From Streptomyces scabiei 87.22 (GTDB lineage: Bacteria; Actinomycetota; Actinomycetes; Streptomycetales; Streptomycetaceae): 64,000 nucleotides of DNA. Location: NCBI RefSeq assembly GCF_000091305.1, contig NC_013929.1, positions 8,742,001-8,806,000 of the forward strand, written 5' to 3'. This document shows, piece by piece, positions 34,532-43,445 of the stretch; within the stretch, counting starts at the first letter, position 1; the number at the start of each line of letters is the position of its first letter. The notes below the pieces were generated by a model. That model made no database searches and was not told the DNA's origin. It saw only the letters and a program-made list of their open reading frames with translations. Both the position numbers and the translations under genes were made by a program.

Positions 34532-36244
34532 ATGCGCAGACGACCCCGGACCCTGCTCGGCGGGGCCGCCACGGCACTCGCCACCCTGGTCCTCCTCGGA
34601 CAGCCCCACCCCGTCCATGCCGCGGACACGGCCTACGACGTCCTCGTGTTCTCCAGGACGGCCGGTTTCCGGCACGACTCGATCCCGGCGGGGATCCAGG
34701 CCATCCGCGAGCTCGGCACGGCGAACAACTTCACGGTGACGGCCACGGAGGACGGCAGCCAGTTCACCACCGGCGACCTGAGCCGCTACGAGGCGGTGGT
34801 CTTCCTCAACACCACCGGCGACGTCCTGAACGACACCCAGCAGTCGGCGTTCCAGTCGTACATCGGCTCGGGCGGCGGCTTCGTCGGCGTCCACTCGGCC
34901 GCGGACACCGAGTACAACTGGCCGTTCTACGGCGACCTGGTCGGCGCCTGGTTCGCCTCGCACCCCGCCGTCCAGCGGGCCGACGTCAAGGTGGAGGGGC
35001 GGGCGCACGCGGCGACCGCCCATCTGCCGCAGACCTGGACACGCACCGACGAGTGGTACAACTTCCGGACCAACCCCCGCACCACCGCGCGCGTGCTCAC
35101 CACGCTGGACGAGTCGTCGTACTCGGGCGGCTCGATGGGTGCCGACCACCCGCACAGCTGGTGCAAGACCCACTCGGGCGGCCGGGCCTTCTACACCGGC
35201 GGCGGGCACAGTCAAGCGGCGTACGCGGAGCCGGCGTTCCGGGCGCACCTGCTCGGCGGCATCCGGTACGCGGCAGGCCGGACCAAGGCCGACTGCCGCC
35301 CCGAGACCGGCTATACGGCCCTCTACAACGGCTCGACCACCGGCTGGTCGCAGGCCGGCCCGGGCGGCTTCACCCATACCGACGCCACCCTCACCTCGTA
35401 CGGCGGCCTGGGCATGCTCTGGTACAGCGCGAAGCAGTTCACCAACTACTCGCTGAAGCTGGACTGGAAGATGCCCGGTGACGACAACTCCGGCGTGGTG
35501 GTGGGCTTCCCGCCGACGAACGACCCGCAGTCGGCACTGGACAACGGCTACGAGGTCCAGATCGACGCCACGGACGCGCCCGACCGCACGACCGGCTCGA
35601 TCTACGCCGTCAAGGCCCCGGACACGGCCGTCCGGGACGCGGCGCTCAACCCACCGGGCGAGTGGAACACCTTCGAGGTGCTGGTGGAGGGCGAACGGCT
35701 CCAGGTCTGGCTCAACGGCGTGAAGATCAATGACTTCACCAACACCGATCCCGCCCGTTCGCTCGCCGGCCACGTCGGCATCCAGAACCACGGCACGGGG
35801 GACGACGTGTCGTTCCGCAACGTCCGGATCAAGGATCTCGGCGGCGGCCCGACACCCACCCCGGGCGCGGGTCCGATCGTGGGAGTCGCGGGCAAGTGCC
35901 TGGATGTCCGTGACGGCAGTTCCGCGGACGGGACGGCGGTGCAGATCTCGTCGTGTACGGGTGCGGCGAGGCAGCAGTGGACGGTGGCGTCGGGGGCGAC
36001 GGTCAAGGCGTTGGGCAAGTGTCTGGACGTCAGCGGTGGCAGTACGGCGGACGGGGCGCGAGTCGTGCTGTGGTCCTGCAACGGTGGTGCCAACCAGAAC
36101 TGGCAGGCGTCTGCGGACGGGTCGCTGCGGAACCCGCGGTCGGGCAAGTGCCTGGACGTGTCGGGCGGGGGCTCCTCGGACGGCACCCTCGTGAACCTGT
36201 GGTCCTGCCACGGCGGCGCCAACCAGAAATGGACCCTGCCCTGA
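34532..36244 (+). CDS. Secreted ThuA - DUF1080 (3-keto-disaccharide hydrolase) protein with CBM13
   Basis: The ATG at 34532 (AAGGGAG 8 bases upstream) gives 570 residues; an in-frame ATG at 34502 overlaps the previous stop and is less likely. The Sec signal ends near HPVHAADT. Residues about 35-255 are a ThuA-like domain (VLVFSRTAGFRHDSIPAGI, GGGFVGVHSAADTEY, PHSWCKTHSGGRAFYTGGGH). DUF1080, a laminarin-like sandwich, spans about 256-445 (YTALYNGSTTGWSQ, LDWKMPGDDNSGVVVGF, GHVGIQNHG), and CBM13 fills the rest. ThuA and DUF1080 proteins take part in metabolism of 3-keto sugars, DUF1080 cleaving 3-keto-glycosides. Together with the preceding oxidase this suggests oxidation followed by cleavage outside the cell; that sequence is inference. 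Confidence 0.87.
   Translation: MRRRPRTLLGGAATALATLVLLGQPHPVHAADTAYDVLVFSRTAGFRHDSIPAGIQAIRELGTANNFTVTATEDGSQFTTGDLSRYEAVVFLNTTGDVLNDTQQSAFQSYIGSGGGFVGVHSAADTEYNWPFYGDLVGAWFASHPAVQRADVKVEGRAHAATAHLPQTWTRTDEWYNFRTNPRTTARVLTTLDESSYSGGSMGADHPHSWCKTHSGGRAFYTGGGHSQAAYAEPAFRAHLLGGIRYAAGRTKADCRPETGYTALYNGSTTGWSQAGPGGFTHTDATLTSYGGLGMLWYSAKQFTNYSLKLDWKMPGDDNSGVVVGFPPTNDPQSALDNGYEVQIDATDAPDRTTGSIYAVKAPDTAVRDAALNPPGEWNTFEVLVEGERLQVWLNGVKINDFTNTDPARSLAGHVGIQNHGTGDDVSFRNVRIKDLGGGPTPTPGAGPIVGVAGKCLDVRDGSSADGTAVQISSCTGAARQQWTVASGATVKALGKCLDVSGGSTADGARVVLWSCNGGANQNWQASADGSLRNPRSGKCLDVSGGGSSDGTLVNLWSCHGGANQKWTLP
35868..36243 (+). repeat. CBM13-coding direct repeat, copy 2
   Basis: Matches 34126-34501 almost throughout, with scattered third-position changes, in the same orientation 1.74 kb away. 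Confidence 0.8.
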
Positions 36245-36263
36245 GCTGACGCGGCACGCCGAA

Positions 36264-36292
36264 AGGGCCACCTCCCAAGGGGAGGTGGCCCT
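36264..36292. terminator. Bidirectional terminator hairpin
   Basis: Arms AGGGCCACCTCCC and GGGAGGTGGCCCT pair over 13 bases around AAG, between the convergent DUF1080 and esterase genes. Confidence 0.88.
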
Positions 36293-36300
36293 CTCGTGCG

Positions 36301-37629
36301 TCAGGCGCGCGCCCAGCGCTGGTTGGCGCCGTCGTGGCAGCTCCACACGACGACCGCGGAGCCGTTGGCGGTGCTCGCTCCGTTGACGTCCAGGCACAAC
36401 CCGCTCTGCACGTTGCGGATCGTGCCGTTGCCGTTGAGGGCCCACTGCTGGCCGGCGCCGCCGTTGCAGTCCTGGATCTGGACCCGCGTGCCGGCGGCGC
36501 CGGCGGGAACGTTCAGGCACTTGCCCAGGACCTGCAGCGCCTGACCGTTCTGCGTGAACTGCTGGTTGGCGTTGCCGTGGCAGTCCCAGACGATCATCGG
36601 TGTGCCGTTGGTCCCGTTCGCGCCGTTGACGTCCAGACACCGGCCCGAACCCTCGTTGCGCAGCCGGAACGTGGTCGGGTTCGGCGTGGGATCCGAGCCG
36701 TCGAGCTGCGTGAAGAAGTTCCACACCACCGCCCGGGTCCACGACCGCTCCCCCGGTTCGTAGTCGCCGGGCGATCCGTCGACGGGACCCGGAGTATGGC
36801 CCGCGTCGAACGCGGCCCATGCCACGGGGTAGCCGGCGCGGCATCCCGAGTAGGTCGTGACGACATGCGTGAGGCTGCCCCGTGCCGGCTCCGGCGGGTT
36901 CTGGGCAGTGCAGCCGTTGTTCCGGACGAACCTGTCACGCAGCGAACGTCCCGTGGCGATCGGGAGCACCGGGTCCCGCAAACCGTGCAGTCCGATGTAC
37001 GCGACCGGCTGGGTACCGCCGTTGCATCCGCTCAACTGGCCGCCCGCGTACACGGCGACCGCGCGGAACACGGTCGGCCGGGCGCACGCGAGTGCGTAAC
37101 TCATGCCGCCGCCGTAGCTGAAGCCCCCGGCGAAGCGCTGGTTCGTGTCGACACACAGGCCCGCGTCGATCTGCCTGACCATGTCGTCGACGAAGGTCAG
37201 ATCCTCGCCGCCCGAGTTGGCCCAGCCGTTCCCGAGGCCCTGGGGCGCGACGAAGATCGCGCTGTCGTTCGAGATCGCCCGCAGGCCGTAGTACGACCAG
37301 GGGTATCCGCTGGTTCCGCCCGAGTCGACGTCATTGGCGGTGCCGCCGTTCCAGTGGAAGCCGAAGACCACTCGGTACGGGCGGTTGTTGTCGTAGGTGG
37401 CGGGCACCCGCAGGATGTAGTTCCGCGTCCTGCCGCTGCTCTGGATCGAGCGCGGACCACTCGACAGCGTGGGCGGCTTGCCGCATCCGGCGCTCGGGGC
37501 GGCGGAGGGGGCCTCGGCCGCGACGGCGGACGTCAGTCCGATGCCGCTGATGCCGGCCGCGGCGAGTAAGAGGGCGATGACCACGGCGATCGGTGTGCGC
37601 CATCGGTGACGGTTGGTGCCTTGTCGCAT
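36301..37629 (-). CDS. Secreted CE1-like esterase with C-terminal CBM13
   Basis: The ATG at 37629 (AAGGGAG upstream) gives 442 residues with a Sec signal ending near TSAVAAEA. The catalytic domain (about 45-310) is the same LpqC/CE1-like type as the esterase at 15738: NYILRVPATYDNNRPYRV, FGFHWNGG, nucleophile in GFSYGGG, Asp in HGLRDPV and His in FDAGHTPG. Here the CBM13 trefoil is at the C-terminus (about 320-442; GSGRCLDVNG, LGKCLNVPAG, SGLCLDVNG), the reverse of the other esterase. Likely acts on feruloyl or acetyl groups of arabinoxylan. It is followed upstream by the GH54 gene on the same strand, 28 bases away. Confidence 0.85.
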   Translation of the reverse strand: MRQGTNRHRWRTPIAVVIALLLAAAGISGIGLTSAVAAEAPSAAPSAGCGKPPTLSSGPRSIQSSGRTRNYILRVPATYDNNRPYRVVFGFHWNGGTANDVDSGGTSGYPWSYYGLRAISNDSAIFVAPQGLGNGWANSGGEDLTFVDDMVRQIDAGLCVDTNQRFAGGFSYGGGMSYALACARPTVFRAVAVYAGGQLSGCNGGTQPVAYIGLHGLRDPVLPIATGRSLRDRFVRNNGCTAQNPPEPARGSLTHVVTTYSGCRAGYPVAWAAFDAGHTPGPVDGSPGDYEPGERSWTRAVVWNFFTQLDGSDPTPNPTTFRLRNEGSGRCLDVNGANGTNGTPMIVWDCHGNANQQFTQNGQALQVLGKCLNVPAGAAGTRVQIQDCNGGAGQQWALNGNGTIRNVQSGLCLDVNGASTANGSAVVVWSCHDGANQRWARA

Positions 37630-37657
37630 CACGTTTCTCCCTTCATGGATGAGCGAC

Positions 37658-39142
37658 TCAGCGGTAGCCGGCCGCGACGATATTGGCCTGTACCGCGTTG
37701 TCGGTCGCGTCGGACGGGTAGCCGGACACCATCGCGCCCTCGTAGAAGGTGCCGGCGCTGAGGTTCGCGCCGCCGCCGGGCTTGCAGCAGTCACCACCGC
37801 TGCCGAGGATGATGGCGCCCTGCTTCTTCATGGGGCTGTAGCCGGGTGGCAGCGCGCCGTCCCACAGCGTGGTCAGGCCACCGGTCTGGGCGTCGGCACC
37901 CCGGAGCGCGAAACGGCTCGTCCCGTTGTTCTTCAGCATCGCCGTCACGAACTTGCCGGTGAAGGCCCGCTGGTTCGTGTTCCAGCTCTGACTCCCGCCG
38001 GAGTAGAGCCCCCATTCGAGGTCGGCCTGGACCCAGGGACCTCTGCCCACGCACCCGCCGAACCAGCACTGGGTGCTGAAGTTGATCGCGTCCATCGCCC
38101 CGGCCGCGTCGGCCGCCCGGGTCGTCTCACTGTTGCCGTAGTCGAAGCAGCAGCCGCCGTTGACATGGGTGCCGCTCGTCACCATGTACATGCCTTCGGG
38201 GGCGCTGCCCGTCGGCACGCCGGTCAGGTGGCCGTCCCGCCAGTAGCTGTTGCCGGGGTTGATGTAGAGCGAGTAGGCCTTGCTGCCGCCGACCGTCAGC
38301 GACTCCGACGTCGCGGTCGCCGGGCGGCTCTGGGGGGAACCGGGAACGACACTCGATCCCTGGTACCAGAGGTCGTTCCCGCGGCCGGACTGGTCGTAGA
38401 CGACGGTGATGACACAGGCGGTCCCGGCGCAGAACGAGTCCTGCGCCGCCGCGTCGGCGGCGCCCCCCGCGCTCCGGACGCCGATGTTCCGGGTCGTGCT
38501 GTCGGACGAGCGCCGGACCTGGTAGAGGTTGCCGCTGTAGGTGCCGTAGAGGGCTCGTACGGTGCTGTGGGCGGCGATGCAGGGGGTGCCGCCCGAGGCG
38601 TAGATGTCGCACGTGCCCCCGTCGCCCGGTTCCGGCGGGTCCGGCGGCGAGTTCCACTGCTGGTTGGTGCCGCCGTGACAGGACCAGAGGATGGTTCGGG
38701 TGCCGTTGGCGGTGCCGCCGGCGTTGGCGTCGAGGCAGAGTCCGGACTGGACGCCGGTGATGGTGCCGTTGGGGTTGACGTTCCACTGCTGGTTGGTGCC
38801 GCCGTTGCAGTCCCAGATGATGACCGGGGTGCCGTTGGTGGTGCCGCTTCCGCTGGCGTCGAGGCATTTGTTGCCGGGGACGGTCAGTTGTCTGCCGGTG
38901 GTGTAGGTCCAGGTCTGGCCGGTCGTGCCGGTGCAGTCCTGGAGTTGGGTCTGGGTGCCGTTGGTGGTGGAGGCGCCGGGGACGGTCAGACAGCGGCCCG
39001 ACTGCGCGCCCACGAGGGGGGCGCTCTGCCCGGGCTCGATCGGTGCCGCCACCGCGGTGGCGCCGACGGCGACCAGCACCAGGGCGGTGCCCAGCGCGGA
39101 CAGGCGGCCGTACCAGCGGGGCCGAGGTATGCGAAACACCAT
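37658..39142 (-). CDS. abfB: Secreted alpha-L-arabinofuranosidase, GH54 (AbfB-type), with N-terminal CBM13
   Basis: A 494-residue protein with a Sec signal ending near ATAVAAPI. Residues about 43-165 are a CBM13 trefoil (SGRCLTVPGAS, GNKCLDASGSG, SGLCLDANAGG). The catalytic domain starts at CDIYASGGTPCIAAHSTVRA, diagnostic of GH54, and continues with YQVRRSSDSTTRNIGV and FDYGNSETT. The likely nucleophile Glu is in ADLEWGLYSGG and the likely acid/base Asp in LGSGGDCC. GH54 enzymes release arabinose side chains from arabinan and arabinoxylan. The fungal enzymes carry a CBM42 at the C-terminus, and here an N-terminal CBM13 replaces it. It lies between two other secreted genes on the same strand. 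Confidence 0.9.
   Translation of the reverse strand: MVFRIPRPRWYGRLSALGTALVLVAVGATAVAAPIEPGQSAPLVGAQSGRCLTVPGASTTNGTQTQLQDCTGTTGQTWTYTTGRQLTVPGNKCLDASGSGTTNGTPVIIWDCNGGTNQQWNVNPNGTITGVQSGLCLDANAGGTANGTRTILWSCHGGTNQQWNSPPDPPEPGDGGTCDIYASGGTPCIAAHSTVRALYGTYSGNLYQVRRSSDSTTRNIGVRSAGGAADAAAQDSFCAGTACVITVVYDQSGRGNDLWYQGSSVVPGSPQSRPATATSESLTVGGSKAYSLYINPGNSYWRDGHLTGVPTGSAPEGMYMVTSGTHVNGGCCFDYGNSETTRAADAAGAMDAINFSTQCWFGGCVGRGPWVQADLEWGLYSGGSQSWNTNQRAFTGKFVTAMLKNNGTSRFALRGADAQTGGLTTLWDGALPPGYSPMKKQGAIILGSGGDCCKPGGGANLSAGTFYEGAMVSGYPSDATDNAVQANIVAAGYR
38655..39012 (-). repeat. CBM13 cassette nearly identical to 51097-51457 (inverted)
   Basis: About 360 bases coding for the GH54 CBM13. By eye it differs at only a few positions from the cassette of the beta-helix gene on the other strand, although the rest of the two genes is unrelated. 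Confidence 0.85.
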
Positions 39143-39169
39143 GGCGGTTCCTCACCTGGTCGTGGGAAG

Positions 39170-39201
39170 GGATGCCCGGCGCGCGACCGCGCCGGGCATC
39201 C
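39170..39201 (-). terminator. Terminator downstream of the ThuA-GSDH gene
   Basis: Fourteen-base arms GGATGCCCGGCGCG and CGCGCCGGGCATCC around a 4-base loop, just after the stop of the minus-strand gene. Confidence 0.85.
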
Positions 39202-39211
39202 ACCGGACGGG

Positions 39212-42200
39212 CTATACGGCGGTGAACCGCCACTGCTGGTTCGTGCCGCTGTGGCAGCTCCACTGCAGGAGTCGTGCGCCGTCGGCCGTCGAGCCGCCGT
39301 TGACGTCGACGCACAGTCCACTGGGGGCGCTCTTCATCGTGTACACGCCCGCCGTGGTCGACGGGGTGACGAGGAACTTCTGCGGATTGCCGTTGGTGCA
39401 GGTGGCCTGCTGCAGGAACGCGCCCTGGGCGGTGGACCCGCCCGTGACGGCGAGGCACTTGTCGCTGTGCGCCGCCTTCAGATAGACGGCGCCGCCACCG
39501 GCGTCGACGGCCTGCCACTTCTGGTTGTCGGCGCCGGTGGCCGGCCACTGGACGACCTGGGCGCCGTCAGCGGTCGAGGCGCCGTTGACGTCCATGAACT
39601 TGCCGCTGTGCTGCGCCGCGACCGTCCAGGTCCGACCGGCGACGCCACCACCGCCACCGCTGCCCGGTTCGCCGACCCCGTTGCCGCCGAAGGTGAGCGC
39701 GTCGAGGTCGAACCAGTTGTTCGAGGTGCCCTTGAACACCAGGTAGAGCGGGTGCGAGCCGGAGAGATCGGCCGTGTTCACCGCCGCCGTGGACTGGTAG
39801 GTGTTCCAGCCGCCGGTGCCCGGCACCGGTGTCGTGGCCAGGAGTGTGCCGGTAGGGGAGTCGGCGCGCAGTTCGATCGATCCGCCGCCGCTCGGCGACG
39901 ACAGGCGGTACCGCACGTTCGTGACGCCCGACAGGCTCATGGGTTTGAACGAGATCCAGTCGCCGTCGGAGATGTCGCCGACCCGCTTGCCGCTCTCCGC
40001 GCCGGCCTGCTCGACGATCTGCACACCCGACTGGTCGGAGTAGAACTCGGCCTGCTTGTGCTTGGGCTGGAGGATCGCCTGGGCGTAGCCGGTGAGCGGG
40101 TTCGCGCCACCGGGGCCGCCGTCGTCGGTGTAGCGGGCGTTGAGGACGTAGTACAGGTTGGCCCCGTCGGGGTGCCCGCCCAGCAGCGACGTGTCGATGG
40201 TGCCCGAGCACCCCGGATGGTCCGTGGTCTCGTGCTGGTGGTCGTCGTGGCCGAGCGCGGGGTTGACGAACACCTTGGCGCAGTCGACGGGCCCGCCGCC
40301 GGGGTCCGAGACGGACACCTTGTACGGGACGCGGTCGCCGAAGTCGAGCATGCCGCCGTTGGACGGGAGGGTGAGGGTGACGGTCGGTGCGGTGTTGCCC
40401 ACGGTGATCGGCACGTTGGCGAAGGCCGTCCTGCCGGTGTTGTCGGTGACCTTGAGCTGGGCGGTGTAGTTGCCGTTGGCGGTGTAGGTGTGGGACGGGC
40501 CGGCAGCCGTGGACGTGGTGCCGTCGCCGAACGTCCAGTGGTAGCTGAGCGTGCTGCCGGGATCCGGGTCCGTGGACCCCGCGCTGCTGAACTGCACGTT
40601 CAGCGGCGCCTCTCCGTTGGTGGGCGTTGCGGTGGCCTTGGCGACCGGCGACCGCCCGCCGTGGTTGTAGTCGATGCGGTAGAGCCCGGAGTCGTTGTTG
40701 CCGCCGGAGAAGTTGTTGCCCCATTCGAGCAGGTACAGCGAGCCGTCGGGCCCGAACTCCATGTCCATCGGCTTGAGGAACTTGGCGGACGGCATGAAGG
40801 AGTTGGTCCGGGTGACCGCGGTCGCGGAGTCGAAGTGGACCTCCTTGACGGTGTGGCGCGACCACTCGTAGAAGAAGTGGACCCCGTCGTAGTACGGCGG
40901 GAACTTTGTGTCGGACGGGTTCGCGGCGTCGTAGCGATAGACCGGTCCGCCCATCGGTCCCGAGCCGCCGGAGCCGAGTTCGGGGAAGTTCGGTGAGACG
41001 CCGTAGCCGTACCACATGTTCGGCGCGACGATCGGCTTGAGGCTGGTCAGGCCGGTGTTGTTCGGCGAGTTGTTGACCGGTGCGTTGCAGTTGAACTTGG
41101 CGCCGACAACGCCGGTGCTCGGGTTGTAGGGCGCGTAGGCCTGGTTGTCGCCGTGGCAGAAGGGCCAGCCGTAGTTGCCCGGTGTCTTGATGACGTTGAG
41201 TTCGACGAGCCCCTCGGGGCCGCGGTTGGTCGTGGGCGGGTTCCGGTCCGGGCCGTAGTCGGCGAGGTAGACCCAGCCGTTCTCCGGGTCGATCGAGAAG
41301 CGGAACGGGTTGCGGAAGCCCATCGCGTAGATCTCCGGCCTGGTCTGCGCCGTGCCCTGCGGGTAGAGGTTGCCGGCCGGGACGGAGTAACCGCCGTCGG
41401 CCGACGGCCGGATGCGCAGGAGCTTGCCCCGCAGGTCGTTGGTGTTGCCGGCGGTGCGGGCGGCGTCGAGGTTGGCCTTGCCCTGCCGCCAGTCCAGCGG
41501 GGCGTAGCCCTGCCAGCTGGGGTCGAGGTTCGGCGGGACGTCGTCCCCGGTGCCGATGTAGAGGTTCTTGTCGGGGCCGAACTCGATGTACCCGCCCGTG
41601 TGTCCGGGCTCGGCGAACGTGCGGTCACGGGTCGCGGGGATGTCGATGACCGTCACCTGGCTCGACATGTTCAGGGTGTCGCCGGTGAGCGTGAAGCGGG
41701 AGACCCGGTTGATGTCGTTCGGGACTCCTGCCGGGGAGTGATACAGGTACACGTAGCCGTTGTCGGCGAAGTCGGGGTCGAGTGCCAGGCCGGTGAGGCC
41801 GTCCTCGCCGCCGGTGTAGACGCTGAGCGTGGCGGCTGTCACGGTCCTGTTGGTGGACGGTTTGAAGATCTTCAGCTGCCCGCCCCGCTGGACGTAGAGC
41901 ACCCGCCCGTCCGGGGCGACCGCGAGGGCCATCGGGTCCGCGGTGTTGTCGTCGAGGGTGCGCTTCTCGAAGTTGCTCCACACGGTGCCGCCGCAGTCGC
42001 CGGACTCCTTGCCCGCCGCCCACTCGACGCCGCCGAGGACGTGGTTGCGGAAAGGGGTCTCGCTGTAGGCGGCGCTCGCGTGCCCCATGGCGGTGGCCCA
42101 CACGCGGCCGCCGCCGGTGTTGCGGCACCAGGAGATGGGGTGGTCTGGCCCCATGGCGCGGGGGCCCGGGTTGTACGTCCGCTCGTCCGCGGTGACCAGT

Positions 42201-42766
42201 ACGTGGACGTCGCCGCGGGGGTTGCGGTCGAAGTTGTACCACTCCTCGCTGCGGTTCCAGCGGTCCGGCAGGCCGGCCGTCGACGGGTGCTTCTTGTCCG
42301 CGACGACTGCCGTGCCGGCCAGCACACCGGGGGAGTGCTCCGGCATGTGTGCGCCGCCGTTGACGGTCTGGTCCCACCACGGGTACTCGTTCTCGATGCC
42401 CATGTCCGTGGCGTTGTGGATCGAGACGATGCCCTTGCCACTGGCGAGGTAGCCCTCCACCGCCTGACGTTGGGACGCCGTGGTCCACACCATTCCCGAG
42501 GTCTGGAACATGATGAGCACGTCGAAAGTGGCGAGATTCGCCGCCGTGAAAACGCTTGAGTCCTCGCTGTGGACCAACTCGAAGTTGTCGGCCGCCGCCT
42601 GCTCCCGGAACATCGCCAGGCCGGCCGGGATGGAATCGTGCCGGTAGCCGGCCGTCTTCGTGAAGACCAGGGCCCGGAAGGCCGGCGCCGCTGACGCCGG
42701 TTGGGCGATGACGAGCGACAGGAGCACGCTCACGATCGCCCCGAAGATTAATGTGATGCGACGCAT
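39212..42766 (-). CDS. Secreted ThuA - GSDH - PKD - CBM6 - CBM13 multidomain protein
   Basis: The ATG at 42766 (AGGAGACGGC upstream) gives 1184 residues. After a Sec signal (to about 26, AQPASAAP) come five parts. ThuA is at about 27-255 (VFTKTAGYRHDSIPAGL, GKGIVSIHNATDM, GGGRVWATAMGHASAAY). A GSDH propeller is at about 275-702 (YTGGEDGLTGLALDPDF, His in PGHTGGYIEFGPDKNLYIG, TRPEIYAMGFRNPFRFSID). PKD is at about 705-790 (HWTFGDGTTS), CBM6 at about 902-1029 and CBM13 at about 1042-1184. It unites in one chain the ThuA and GSDH halves that are split between the genes at 31665 and 34532. Probable role: binding plant polysaccharide and oxidising or converting its sugars at the cell exterior. Divergent from a sugar importer. 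Confidence 0.88.
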   Translation of the reverse strand: MRRITLIFGAIVSVLLSLVIAQPASAAPAFRALVFTKTAGYRHDSIPAGLAMFREQAAADNFELVHSEDSSVFTAANLATFDVLIMFQTSGMVWTTASQRQAVEGYLASGKGIVSIHNATDMGIENEYPWWDQTVNGGAHMPEHSPGVLAGTAVVADKKHPSTAGLPDRWNRSEEWYNFDRNPRGDVHVLVTADERTYNPGPRAMGPDHPISWCRNTGGGRVWATAMGHASAAYSETPFRNHVLGGVEWAAGKESGDCGGTVWSNFEKRTLDDNTADPMALAVAPDGRVLYVQRGGQLKIFKPSTNRTVTAATLSVYTGGEDGLTGLALDPDFADNGYVYLYHSPAGVPNDINRVSRFTLTGDTLNMSSQVTVIDIPATRDRTFAEPGHTGGYIEFGPDKNLYIGTGDDVPPNLDPSWQGYAPLDWRQGKANLDAARTAGNTNDLRGKLLRIRPSADGGYSVPAGNLYPQGTAQTRPEIYAMGFRNPFRFSIDPENGWVYLADYGPDRNPPTTNRGPEGLVELNVIKTPGNYGWPFCHGDNQAYAPYNPSTGVVGAKFNCNAPVNNSPNNTGLTSLKPIVAPNMWYGYGVSPNFPELGSGGSGPMGGPVYRYDAANPSDTKFPPYYDGVHFFYEWSRHTVKEVHFDSATAVTRTNSFMPSAKFLKPMDMEFGPDGSLYLLEWGNNFSGGNNDSGLYRIDYNHGGRSPVAKATATPTNGEAPLNVQFSSAGSTDPDPGSTLSYHWTFGDGTTSTAAGPSHTYTANGNYTAQLKVTDNTGRTAFANVPITVGNTAPTVTLTLPSNGGMLDFGDRVPYKVSVSDPGGGPVDCAKVFVNPALGHDDHQHETTDHPGCSGTIDTSLLGGHPDGANLYYVLNARYTDDGGPGGANPLTGYAQAILQPKHKQAEFYSDQSGVQIVEQAGAESGKRVGDISDGDWISFKPMSLSGVTNVRYRLSSPSGGGSIELRADSPTGTLLATTPVPGTGGWNTYQSTAAVNTADLSGSHPLYLVFKGTSNNWFDLDALTFGGNGVGEPGSGGGGGVAGRTWTVAAQHSGKFMDVNGASTADGAQVVQWPATGADNQKWQAVDAGGGAVYLKAAHSDKCLAVTGGSTAQGAFLQQATCTNGNPQKFLVTPSTTAGVYTMKSAPSGLCVDVNGGSTADGARLLQWSCHSGTNQQWRFTAV

Positions 42767-43018
42767 GCCGTCTCCTATTCGGCGGAGCAACGATGGCATG
42801 ACCACGGGCACGCGCCGGCCGCACCTCCGATGCGCCGAAGTGCCAAAGCGTGTCGGAGGCGTGCGTGTGCCGTCAGCTCGTCGTCCCGTCCGCCGTGACG
42901 GGCAGTCAAGTCCCTACGGAAGAGAGGGGGGCGTCACACTGGATGCGACCGTCTCCCGTGGTCTGCCGGTCAGCATGCAGGGGGGTTTCGCAACAGTCAA
43001 TATGGATCGGGTGCCGGC

Positions 43019-43180
43019 GATTCCATAACACATTTCGCACATCTTCTTCGTGGTGCGGTGCGCGACCGTCTTCGGGCCGATTCCATAACGTATTTGCGCA
43101 TCAGAAAGCGTGGTTCGGTGCGCGACTGTGTACGGGGCGCCGGATAACAGATTCAGGCGCATGAATGTGCTGTGGGCCGA
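43019..43180. repeat. 60-bp-period imperfect tandem repeat
   Basis: Two units starting GATTCCATAAC (43019 and 43079) align across their length, sharing ATTCCATAAC, a CGCA near the middle, CGGTGCGCGAC and a GGG end. A third partial unit follows from about 43141 (ATAACAGATTCAGGCGCAT). Confidence 0.7.
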
Positions 43181-43281
43181 TCACCGGCCCGCATCGAGCG
43201 GTCGGCTCCGATGGTATTGCCAGGCACTCGTCTAGGCATTTACTCTCGGGGCCGCAATGCCGCCATCGCGTCCGGCGCAAG

Positions 43282-43344
43282 CACGCGGCCATGCGATGAC
43301 AGCACGCGGCCATGCGATGACAGCTCCCGGCAATGCGATGACAG
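43282..43344. repeat. 21-bp tandem repeat, three units
   Basis: Three contiguous 21-base units at 43282-43302, 43303-43323 and 43324-43344. The first two are identical and the third differs at four positions; all end ATGCGATGACAG. The array lies about 100 bases before the importer ATPase start. Confidence 0.85.
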
Positions 43345-43445
43345 ATCGCGGGCGGGAGCTGCCATTCCACGCCGGGCCGTACCCGAACGATTCAGCTATC
43401 GGTGACTCATTTCCGCTGACGACGCGAATGTCGAGGTCCACCACG

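Larger units (their letters stand above)
42767..43445. promoter_or_regulatory. Divergent regulatory region with two tandem-repeat arrays
   Basis: A 679-base gap between the ThuA-GSDH gene and the ABC importer. It holds a 60-bp-period repeat (43019-43180) and a 21-bp-period repeat (43282-43344), both described separately. An open frame upstream of the ATPase start runs through the 21-bp array, but its composition is not that of a gene. Confidence 0.5.

Noticed and set aside
37613..40996. A 1127-codon open frame on the plus strand
   Set aside because: It runs antisense through the GH54 gene and the ThuA-GSDH gene and is Gly/Ala/Val/Arg-rich without any domain.
43019..43344. Possible CRISPR array
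   Set aside because: Repeat units abut or nearly fill the period, without unique spacers of constant length, and no cas gene is near.
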